A stretch of 64,000 nt of DNA from Pumilibacter intestinalis (lineage in GTDB: Bacteria > Bacillota > Clostridia > Christensenellales > Pumilibacteraceae): assembly GCF_943193005.1 (NCBI RefSeq), contig NZ_CALPCH010000005.1, forward strand, positions 1-64,000, written 5' to 3'. Below are positions 54,346-60,907 of this stretch, in pieces. How positions within the stretch are numbered: position 1 is the stretch's first letter; each line of letters opens with the position of its first letter. The position numbers were made by a program, and so were the translations under genes. The notes beneath the pieces were generated by a model, which did not search any database, had not been told where the DNA came from, and worked only from the letters and a program-made list of their open reading frames with translations.

Positions 54346-54621
54346 TCACACACCGTCCTCAAATTTATACCCGTGCTTTTCTAAATCACTGTTGCCGATT
54401 ATCTTATTTATAAGATCATTGGTATAGGCTATCGTAACAGTTTTGTAGCCAAGTGATTTTAATTGCTCTTGTGTTTCTGCTTGTCCCTCCGCAACACAAA
54501 TAAACGAATCGTTGTCAGTAGGAAAACATTGAATACTCTCTGTTTCTGCCGTAAACAGTTGCAATAGTAACTTTTTTATTTCGGCAGTACACTCGCCGAT
54601 AATCAATAGTTTTTCATTCAT
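54346..54621 (-). CDS. Small protein of unknown function in the glycan operon
   Basis: 91 residues, starting MNEKLLIIGECTAEIKKLLL. The start overlaps the helicase stop by four bases (ATGA). It is predicted soluble, alternating beta and alpha (KLLIIGEC, ESIQCFP, SFICVAEG, KTVTIAYT), which could be a small Rossmann-like or receiver-like fold. I recognise no motif. Its tight coupling to both neighbours suggests a real gene working with the helicase or the glycan enzymes. Confidence 0.6.
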   Translation of the reverse strand: MNEKLLIIGECTAEIKKLLLQLFTAETESIQCFPTDNDSFICVAEGQAETQEQLKSLGYKTVTIAYTNDLINKIIGNSDLEKHGYKFEDGV

Positions 54622-57602
54622 ACGCTCGCCACCGCCTTTCTGCTTCTGTTTTCTATACGCACATCGGGTAAAACGATCACGCCGATAGCAACCAACTTCA
54701 AAATCTTCTCTTGCGAAAGTTTTCCTTTCTTAAAACTCTTTCGTTGCTCGCAAACCCAAGACTGCAAATCGACACCGTTTATTCTCGTTCCGCGCGGAAC
54801 ACGGATATGCCCGTTTTCTTGCCAATAACGCAATACCTGTTCATATCCTCTCGTCCAAGCATACTCAGCGACATCCCACACCATACCGATAGAATCAAGG
54901 TGCTCAATCTGTTCCACACTCAACCGTCTATACTTATCATCGCTGTCTTTATTGTTTCGTTGATTGGCAATCCAATTGCCGAGTTTATAACCATCGTCGC
55001 AAACATAACTTATAGGCAAAAGCAAATCGCCATATTTAACGGCATACTCCTTCGCATGAGAAAAACCGATTTCCCACGGATCGTCGAACTGCCAAACCAT
55101 GCCGATCGTTTCGAGTTTTTGTATCTGCACTTGCGTGAGTTCGCCGCTTTTATATGCTTTTCGCTGACGGGTAATCCATATTTGCAATTTCTTCCCGCTT
55201 ACCGTTCTATACTCGCCCGGAATATTCAAATGCTTATTTTCGGCATAAAACCTCTCGGCTTCCGCATACATTTCTTCCCATGCCGCGTCGATTCTTCTTT
55301 TACTGCCGAGTTCCCAACATATTCCTATCGATTCGAGTTTTACAATCTGTTCGTGGTCAAGCATTCTTGTCCCGCGATTTCCGTTATAAATCTGTTTCTG
55401 TTCATTGAGCCATTTGTTGAGCCATATACCGTTTACTCTATACGAATACGGTACATTCAAATGCCCGTATTCTGTATAAAAATCCAACGCAACGGCAAAC
55501 GCTTTATCCCACGACTTTTCTTTATTCCAAACAAACCCCAAACTGTCAAGCCGCGCTTTACGCTCATCTGTTATCTTGTCAACACGTTCTCTTTGGTCGC
55601 ATACCCATGCGCCAAGCCTATATCCGTCATTCGTAACATACGTCGTCGGTACGTCGGCATTACCGTTTTCCTCATAATACGCTTGCAAATAAGCGTATCC
55701 TTTCTCCCACGCTCTGTCGAAACGTGGCGTCCATATTATGCCGATTTCGTTTAATGCGTCGATTTGCGCCTGCGTGAGCTTATATGATTTATTGGTTCCG
55801 CGATAGGCATTGCGAAGATTGCAAAGTATGATTCCGAGCTTAATTCCATCGCTCGTAACATAACTTATAGGCACGTCGAGATTGCCATGCTCTGCATAAT
55901 AATCTCTCGCGGCGGCGTAGTTGCGCTCCCATAACATATCCGGGACATCCCACACCATGCCTATCTCGTCAAGCGCGGCAATGCGTTCTTCGGTCAAATA
56001 ATTGGTTTGTGCGCCGTTTTTCCTATAATTGCGCAAATTCGTTATCCAAGCGCCGAGTTTGATACCCGCTTCTGTCGTATATGTGGCAGGAATTCTTAAA
56101 TCGCCGTATTCGGCATAATACGCTTTCGCTGCAGCATAGTTCTTCTTCCAAGACAAGTCTTTATAGCCATCCCAAACCATGCCGATACTATCGAGCTTTG
56201 CTATCCTATCCTCGCCGAGTATTCCGAACTGCTCGCCGCGCCGCACTTTTCTCTGCGTGGCAAGCCAATGCCCGAGCGAATACCCTTGCTCGGTCTTGTA
56301 CTTTGTCGGCGCTTCGAGATTGCCGTGTTGTTCATAATACTTTTTCGCCTCGGCGAACATATAGTCCCACGACGCGACAAGCGTATCGTTGAGCTTTTCA
56401 AACAGTTCAATGCAGTCGCGCACCTCGTCCACAACTTTAAACGAGCTGTTGACTATCTCGCTTTCAAGTCCGCGCTCGCGGTAGTACGTCATAACAACTT
56501 GCATTTCGTCTTGAATTGTGCCGATAGAATACAAATTGTCTATATTCATCACAACATCGAAAATAACGGCATTCGTCGTTTTGCTTGCCGACAGAGCGCG
56601 TCCGATTTGTTGCTTATAAATAATGGGCGATACGGTCGGACGAAGCAAAATAACGCCGCTTACGTCCTCGACGTGAACGCCCTCATTGAGCATATCTATA
56701 CAGAAAAGCAATTTGAGGTGAGTGCTGTCGTCTTTCTTGAAATTGGCAAACGCTTTGCTCGTTTCGGGATCGTCGGCATACGCCTTGTAAACGTGCAGCT
56801 CGCTGTCTATGCCGCCGAACCACTCCTGCACGTGCGACACCATTTCGTCCATATGCTCGACGTTCGCGCAAAACACGATATACTTGCCGTTTTGATTCGG
56901 GATATGCTTGTTGAATATCTCGGGAAGTCCGTCCGCTTTATCCAAAGCTCTGCGTAACGCTTCGAGATATTTCTCGCCGCTGTCGCGCACCGCCTTGTTT
57001 TTTGCGTGGCGAACACGATAGGCGTACTTATCCAAATCCTTTTGATATTGGAACACCGAAAGCACATACTTAGGTGGATTGAGTATACCGCGCACGATTG
57101 CTTCGCCGAGCGTCATTTCGCTCGCCATATTGCCGTCAAACAGCTCGTCTGCCATATCGCGTTGGTTGTCGAGATAGCGGATATTGGTCGCCGAAAGTCC
57201 GAGCACGGGAATATTCGGATATGCGCTTAATACATTCTGAACGCCTTTTCCCCACACTTCTGCGCCGCAACGATGAAACTCGTCGAGAACGATATAATCG
57301 GGTTTTATCTCGGCAATCTCGTCTGCTCCCATATACATGAGTTTCGCATAGGTATAGAATATAATATTATTCGGACAATAGCCATTCGACACAGCTTTCA
57401 GATTTTCGACTTGCGTTTTGAAAATGTATTCGGACGGAGAAAGCCACAGTACGCGCTTATCTTCGTTATCCTCGCACAACTTAAAGGCAATAAAAGACTT
57501 ACCCGACCCCGTGGGATGGATAATCGCCGCTTTGCCCGTTTCGGCTAACATTTCGACCGCCGATTCGTAGGCTGTTAAGTTGTGTGGGAATAAATCTATC
57601 AT
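54618..57602 (-). CDS. Superfamily 2 DEAD/DEAH-type helicase with eight helicase-associated repeats
   Basis: 994 residues from the ATG at 57602. Walker A HPTGSGKSFIAFKL is near 29-42, the DEFHR box near 107-111, motif III GLSATN near 137-142, and motif VI QQIGRALSAS. The C-terminal 600 residues hold eight repeats of about 70 residues, each with W..(A/Y)..YY.E.GNL.(A/V)P and ending L..IGMVW (helicase-associated domain, PF03457 type). First gene after the invertible promoter. No ribosome binding site fits the ATG; it follows the stop codon of a small ORF by two bases, so coupling is possible. Cellular task unknown. Confidence 0.88.
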   Translation of the reverse strand: MIDLFPHNLTAYESAVEMLAETGKAAIIHPTGSGKSFIAFKLCEDNEDKRVLWLSPSEYIFKTQVENLKAVSNGYCPNNIIFYTYAKLMYMGADEIAEIKPDYIVLDEFHRCGAEVWGKGVQNVLSAYPNIPVLGLSATNIRYLDNQRDMADELFDGNMASEMTLGEAIVRGILNPPKYVLSVFQYQKDLDKYAYRVRHAKNKAVRDSGEKYLEALRRALDKADGLPEIFNKHIPNQNGKYIVFCANVEHMDEMVSHVQEWFGGIDSELHVYKAYADDPETSKAFANFKKDDSTHLKLLFCIDMLNEGVHVEDVSGVILLRPTVSPIIYKQQIGRALSASKTTNAVIFDVVMNIDNLYSIGTIQDEMQVVMTYYRERGLESEIVNSSFKVVDEVRDCIELFEKLNDTLVASWDYMFAEAKKYYEQHGNLEAPTKYKTEQGYSLGHWLATQRKVRRGEQFGILGEDRIAKLDSIGMVWDGYKDLSWKKNYAAAKAYYAEYGDLRIPATYTTEAGIKLGAWITNLRNYRKNGAQTNYLTEERIAALDEIGMVWDVPDMLWERNYAAARDYYAEHGNLDVPISYVTSDGIKLGIILCNLRNAYRGTNKSYKLTQAQIDALNEIGIIWTPRFDRAWEKGYAYLQAYYEENGNADVPTTYVTNDGYRLGAWVCDQRERVDKITDERKARLDSLGFVWNKEKSWDKAFAVALDFYTEYGHLNVPYSYRVNGIWLNKWLNEQKQIYNGNRGTRMLDHEQIVKLESIGICWELGSKRRIDAAWEEMYAEAERFYAENKHLNIPGEYRTVSGKKLQIWITRQRKAYKSGELTQVQIQKLETIGMVWQFDDPWEIGFSHAKEYAVKYGDLLLPISYVCDDGYKLGNWIANQRNNKDSDDKYRRLSVEQIEHLDSIGMVWDVAEYAWTRGYEQVLRYWQENGHIRVPRGTRINGVDLQSWVCEQRKSFKKGKLSQEKILKLVAIGVIVLPDVRIENRSRKAVASV

Positions 57603-57604
57603 AA

Positions 57605-57751
57605 TCAAATAAAAATGGTATGCTTCGCCGTTTCGCACAAGGTCTTGGACGAAAGCATATCCGATATATCCGCCGCGTTTTGCGTCGAGTCCTTGCCTAC
57701 GAACGCTCCGCACGGGTTCATAATAGGTGTACAAAACACACTCGCAAACAT
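57605..57751 (-). CDS. Possible 48-residue leader ORF before the helicase
   Basis: ATG at 57751 opens a frame starting MFASVFCTPIMNPCGAFVGK and ending TGA two bases before the helicase ATG. AGGTGG abuts the ATG, too close for an ideal ribosome binding site. The alternative is a GTG at 57755 that would extend the helicase by 51 residues. I cannot decide between them from sequence; no family is recognised. Confidence 0.3.
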   Translation of the reverse strand: MFASVFCTPIMNPCGAFVGKDSTQNAADISDMLSSKTLCETAKHTIFI

Positions 57752-57788
57752 CCACCTAATAAAATAATAGGCGCACATTCACGGTATT

Positions 57789-57817
57789 ATTATACCTTAT
57801 TATGACTCAAAAATCAA
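57789..57817 (-). promoter_or_regulatory. Promoter inside the invertible segment
   Basis: TTGATT (57812-57817), 17 bp, TATAAT (57789-57794). Predicted transcription start is near 57782, so the transcript includes the left inverted repeat. Confidence 0.75.
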
Positions 57818-57873
57818 TAGATAATAGGCATTCACGGAAAAATTTTTGCAATAAAGTTCAAATACGTTCTTTT

Positions 57874-57905
57874 AGGCGGTCGTTACGGCAAGAAAACGAC
57901 CGCCT
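57874..57905 (+). terminator. Terminator-like hairpin at the inner edge of the invertible segment
   Basis: A perfect 11-bp stem AGGCGGTCGTT (57874-57884) / AACGACCGCCT (57895-57905) with a 10-nt loop is followed on the plus strand by ATTATTTTATT. Its last 5 bp belong to the right inverted repeat, so the stem is rebuilt after inversion. On the minus strand it lacks a T-run in the present orientation. Confidence 0.65.
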
Positions 57906-57927
57906 ATTATTTTATTAGGCGCACATT

Positions 57928-58881
57928 TTATATTTCGCCAATCGTTACTCTCGATTTACTTTGCGTTGCATAAATCAATTTACCCAACACATTCATCATC
58001 TCTTGTTTATGCTCAACAAGACTATGTACATAACGGTTTAACGTAACCGTCGCGTTCTTATGTCCGAGAATTTCCGACAGCGTTTTCACGTCCATTCCGC
58101 ACTCAAGTGCCCGCGTAGCAAATGTATGGCGCAAAGCGTGAAAACCTTTATGCTCTATGCCAATCCGATTCAAAAGCCTTTCAAACATTCTCTGATACCC
58201 ACGCACGGATATATACTTTTCGCCATTCGATACAACAAACCGCGACAGGCTATTCTTTTTCCATTCCTTCATAAACGGCAACAACTGTTTGGGTATGGGA
58301 ATCATTCTGCGCGAAGTCTCCGTTTTGGGCGAATTCACGCTATTCCCCTTTCCGTCGTGTCGCGTCTTATTTACCGATATGATCCCTTTTTGTAAATCCA
58401 CGTCCGACCATTCGAGCGCAAGCAATTCTCCTATTCGAAGTCCCGTATAAAGACATAATATAACACCGTATAATTTGCTTTTGTACCCGTCTAATATCGC
58501 TTGTTCAATCTGCCGCTGTTCTTGCTTCGTAAAGCAAACGACTTGCTTTTCTTTTACTTTTGGACGTTTGATTTTATCCGCATTATACTCGGGAACAATC
58601 CCGATCGCAAATGCCGATTTTAGCGAATTTTGAATAACGGTAATAATTCCGTTTACCGAATTGGACGAAAGTCCCGTTCCGGTTTTCAAATTCCCGCCGC
58701 TTAATAATTCGGTAACGAATCTTTGCAAAACGAGTGGCGTCAATTCGCCTATTTCATAACTGCCGATTTTCGGAATAATATGTCCGCGTACAATTTCCGA
58801 ATATCTTATATACGTCTTGCTTTTCGTTGTCGGCTTAACATAACATTCAAGCCATTCGTTTAACCATTCTTTGTATTGCAT
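57928..58881 (-). CDS. Tyrosine recombinase, candidate invertase for the adjacent switch
   Basis: 317 residues. An N-terminal SAM-like core-binding domain (about 1-105) is followed by the catalytic domain with Arg in YTGLRIGELLALEW (about 144-157), Lys in the beta hairpin (NKTRHDGKG region), HALRHTFATRALECG (His and Arg, about 247-261), LGHKN and the nucleophile Tyr in LNRYVHS. The RKHRHY set is complete. It lacks the arm-binding N-terminal domain of Tn916-type integrases. GGAGA lies before the ATG. Its stop codon is 8 bp from the right inverted repeat. Confidence 0.9.
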   Translation of the reverse strand: MQYKEWLNEWLECYVKPTTKSKTYIRYSEIVRGHIIPKIGSYEIGELTPLVLQRFVTELLSGGNLKTGTGLSSNSVNGIITVIQNSLKSAFAIGIVPEYNADKIKRPKVKEKQVVCFTKQEQRQIEQAILDGYKSKLYGVILCLYTGLRIGELLALEWSDVDLQKGIISVNKTRHDGKGNSVNSPKTETSRRMIPIPKQLLPFMKEWKKNSLSRFVVSNGEKYISVRGYQRMFERLLNRIGIEHKGFHALRHTFATRALECGMDVKTLSEILGHKNATVTLNRYVHSLVEHKQEMMNVLGKLIYATQSKSRVTIGEI

Positions 58882-58952
58882 AAAGTTTATCTCCTATCGT
58901 AGACTATAATAATTTTAATATAAATTCGGATTTTCTTTAATCTCGGAAATGC

Positions 58953-58988
58953 AAAAAAAGCCGCAGGTCATTTAATGACTTACGGCTT
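58953..58988 (-). terminator. Terminator after the toxin-antitoxin pair
   Basis: Minus-strand AAGCCG/CGGCTT and GTCAT/ATGAC form an interrupted stem that is followed by seven T. It lies 77 bp after the toxin stop codon and insulates the recombinase gene. Confidence 0.8.
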
Positions 58989-59065
58989 CCCATATTTTAA
59001 TATTCAATTTTAATTACAAATCGGTAATGTTGCAACAATCACCGAATCTTTTGTACTCAATCGAT

Positions 59066-59401
59066 TTAGAGCCTTTTCAGCAATCGCGCTACAACGTCGG
59101 ACGGCGCATATAACGCTGCCATTACACGCACTTCCCGCACATCTTCCGCAACTTTATAAATTAGCACAAAATTATTCACATCGGCACGACGATATTCGTT
59201 ACCCTGCGCCAATCTTTTATCCTTAAGCGTCGGGAGCGAATAAGGAAACATTGAAACGTTTTCCATTATTTCTACCATATTATCAATCAATTTGTTTGCC
59301 GCATCGGGATTGCATAATTCGTTAGATATATAGTTTAATGCCTCTTCAATGTCTTGCTCCGCTTGCGGCAAGATGACTCTTTTGTATTTACACTCTTCCA
59401 T
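59066..59401 (-). CDS. RelE/ParE-family toxin
   Basis: 111 residues in the RelE/ParE fold: YKRVILPQAEQDIEEALNYISNEL at 5-28, LIDNMVEIMENVSMFPYSLPTL, then EYRRADVNNFVLIYKVAEDVREVRVMAALYAPSD. RelE members cleave mRNA in the ribosome and ParE members poison gyrase; sequence alone does not tell which. Its ATG overlaps the antitoxin stop by 14 bp, the usual coupling. Confidence 0.88.
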   Translation of the reverse strand: MEECKYKRVILPQAEQDIEEALNYISNELCNPDAANKLIDNMVEIMENVSMFPYSLPTLKDKRLAQGNEYRRADVNNFVLIYKVAEDVREVRVMAALYAPSDVVARLLKRL

Positions 59402-59681
59402 ACTTGGATTTCATCTCCGCAGCAAAATCATCGAAATTTCTCATTTGTCCCGCTTTCTCCTGCGCCTCGGCATTACGGAGTTTCCTTGCAAGTAATTCGA
59501 TTATTTCGTCATCGCTTGCTTTCGAAACCGTGGTAAGTTCAAATGGTATACCCTTTTCTCTTATTGCCGCAAGCAAAAACATATTGACCGCAGTCGTCAT
59601 ATCCAAACCCATTTGCCCGAATATACTCTTTGCCGCATCTCTTACGTCCGTATCAACTTTTATATTCATATTTGCCTTCAT
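59388..59681 (-). CDS. RelB/DinJ-family antitoxin
   Basis: 97 residues from the ATG at 59681 with GGAGGG 8 nt upstream; a longer frame would run over the promoter. The N-terminal ribbon-helix-helix has NIKVDTDVRDAAKSIFGQMGLDMTTAVNMFLLAA (about 5-38). The C-terminal half is the disordered, charged toxin-binding part (KAGQMRNFDDFAAEMKSKYG). It neutralises the toxin and represses its own promoter. Placed at the right end of the inner element, it probably stabilises it. Confidence 0.9.
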   Translation of the reverse strand: MKANMNIKVDTDVRDAAKSIFGQMGLDMTTAVNMFLLAAIREKGIPFELTTVSKASDDEIIELLARKLRNAEAQEKAGQMRNFDDFAAEMKSKYGRV

Positions 59682-59709
59682 AATAGCCCTCCATTTATAG
59701 TATATTGTC

Positions 59710-59738
59710 ATTATAGCAAAATATGCGCCCAATGTCAA
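59710..59738 (-). promoter_or_regulatory. Consensus promoter of the toxin-antitoxin operon
   Basis: Perfect TTGACA (59733-59738), 17 bp, perfect TATAAT (59710-59715), about 30 bp before the antitoxin ATG. Confidence 0.8.
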
Positions 59739-59823
59739 TACATTAGACGCAAATTTGTTTTTAATATTTTCATGGATACTAAATTGTAATTTTAAGTGAA
59801 AAATTGCTTTGGTTTCTTATATG

Positions 59824-60060
59824 TTATTTTTGTTCCCCATAATGAATGTACTCGTCTGCATAAATATCCACAAAACGCCATCTCGGATTTTTTGCAATCG
59901 CCGCCGAATAGTGCGATACTTGCGCTTTATAACTTTCTATTTGATCGCTCGCATCGGTACTTACGCGGCAGTATGCCGCCACACGCAAAAGCGCGTCCTC
60001 GTTCGTATGATTGGATAACAACGGATTGGCGTCTATTTTGGTTACAAGTTTAGCTTGCAT
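59824..60060 (-). pseudogene. N-terminal fragment of the split serine recombinase
   Basis: From ATG 60060 the frame reads MQAKLVTKIDANPLL, then VAAYCRVSTDASDQIESYKA with the catalytic Ser, and RWRFVDIYADE. At the core GCAGACGA (59852-59859) it passes into element DNA and stops at 59824 after eight foreign residues (YIHYGEQK). The rest of the gene is at 32887-34285. The ATG overlaps the end of the upstream recombinase gene by 11 bp. Confidence 0.9.
59831..59859. other. attR of the inner element
   Basis: TGTTCCCCATA (59831-59841), 10 bp, then the core TCGTCTGC (59852-59859). Compare TCGTCTGC, 10 bp, TATGGGGAACA at the left end (34286-34314). Joining the ends gives an attP with the core between two symmetrical arms. 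Confidence 0.8.
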
Positions 60061-60907
60061 TTTCCGCCACCGCCTTATTGGATACCACCGCCCCGTTGAC
60101 AAAAACCATTTCGTATTCGTCCTTTCCGACTATTAAAATTTTTTGTACGGCATTTTGCAAAAACTCTTTATCTATGGCTTGACTTATTGCCGCGCATTTA
60201 ACTTGCTCCGAAACATATTCCGTATATACGCTTTTATCTTCCTTGCAAGCCGCAAACTTACTTGCCGCAAGCCGAAAAAGAATTGCTTTGCCCGTGTTAA
60301 AGCTCGGTATCATTTGCTCGTTCATTCTTGCCATCTCGTTCGTTAGCCGCATAATTTCGGGTGTCTGCTTATACCCGGTATCTTTATGCGCAACGGAAAG
60401 CAATTCGGGCAAACGGTTTGCTTTTTCTATGATTTCCGCAATCGCAGACAATAACATCTCGTCCGTCGGACGGCGGTGAAACGCACAACCGTTAGCGCAA
60501 GACCACCTACCGTTTGCATTACGCAAAAGTTTTCCGCCGCACTTTCCGCAAAACATTAGTTTTTTCAAACAGCTAACCGTTTCGGATAATTCCTTTTTGT
60601 TGCCGCCTTTACTGTTCTTTAATCGATTGACCTTCTCGAAAACATCGACGGTTATTATTTGCGGAAAATTCTTTTCGCCTGTATAACGGCTATCCGTAAG
60701 AATATGATACACCCTTCCTTTATTCCACGGCACAGCGTTTTGTTTGAATTCAATATTTTGTTCGTTCAAAAGGCCGACTAACTCTTTTAGCGACGTGCCG
60801 TTACCGTATTGGGTAAAAATAGTTTTTACTATCTCTGCTTCGCTATCCGTAATAACAACCGCGCCGTTCTCCGTTCTATATCCGAGCGGCAATGTTCTGT
60901 TTCTCAT
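60050..60907 (-). CDS. Serine-recombinase relative lacking the catalytic domain
   Basis: 285 residues from the ATG at 60907, which overlaps the upstream stop (ATGA) and has GGAGG before it. The protein begins directly with the Recombinase domain (LPLGYRTENGAVVITDSEAEIVKTIF). It continues with WNKGRVYHILTDSRYTGE, a zinc ribbon CGKCGGKLL .. CANGC and a coiled coil. The nucleophile Ser domain is absent and no gene fragment of it precedes, so this is a designed DNA-binding partner rather than a wreck. Middle gene of the three-recombinase operon. Confidence 0.8.
   Translation of the reverse strand: MRNRTLPLGYRTENGAVVITDSEAEIVKTIFTQYGNGTSLKELVGLLNEQNIEFKQNAVPWNKGRVYHILTDSRYTGEKNFPQIITVDVFEKVNRLKNSKGGNKKELSETVSCLKKLMFCGKCGGKLLRNANGRWSCANGCAFHRRPTDEMLLSAIAEIIEKANRLPELLSVAHKDTGYKQTPEIMRLTNEMARMNEQMIPSFNTGKAILFRLAASKFAACKEDKSVYTEYVSEQVKCAAISQAIDKEFLQNAVQKILIVGKDEYEMVFVNGAVVSNKAVAENAS

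Larger units (their letters stand above)
57755..57919 (-). promoter_or_regulatory. Putative invertible promoter/terminator switch for the glycan operon
   Basis: CCTAATAAAATAATAGGCG (57755-57773) and its exact inverse (57901-57919) flank 127 bp. The segment contains promoter 57789-57817 pointing at the helicase and a hairpin at 57874-57905. It lies between the 3' end of a tyrosine recombinase gene and the 5' end of the operon. In the present orientation the promoter is ON. Inversion would turn the promoter away and put the hairpin, tailed by ATTATTTTATT from the repeat itself, in front of the operon. Confidence 0.7.
34286..59859. mobile_element. Inner integrative mobilisable element, 25,566 bp
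   Basis: Bounded by the two 8-bp cores described at 34286 and 59852. The serine integrase gene ends 41 bp inside the left core, the usual place for the integrase of such elements. Contents in order: integrase, TnpW-like protein, MobB-like coiled coil, MobA, MobC and oriT, RNA-polymerase-like protein, surface-glycan operon, helicase, invertible promoter, tyrosine recombinase, toxin-antitoxin. No type IV secretion genes are seen, so transfer would need a helper, possibly the outer element. Confidence 0.85.

Noticed and set aside
57755-57927. Reading AGGCGCACATT at 57769 and 57917 as direct attachment sites of a small nested element
   Set aside because: The direct match is only 11 bp and lies partly inside the inverted repeats; the 19-bp perfect inversion is the stronger signal. 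A direct-repeat deletion remains possible but is less likely.
57928-58881. Tyrosine recombinase as the integrase of the inner element
   Set aside because: The element ends carry the symmetrical sites of a serine integrase, whose gene lies 41 bp from the left core. The tyrosine recombinase gene is about 1 kb from the right end and adjoins perfect inverted repeats, which fits an invertase better.
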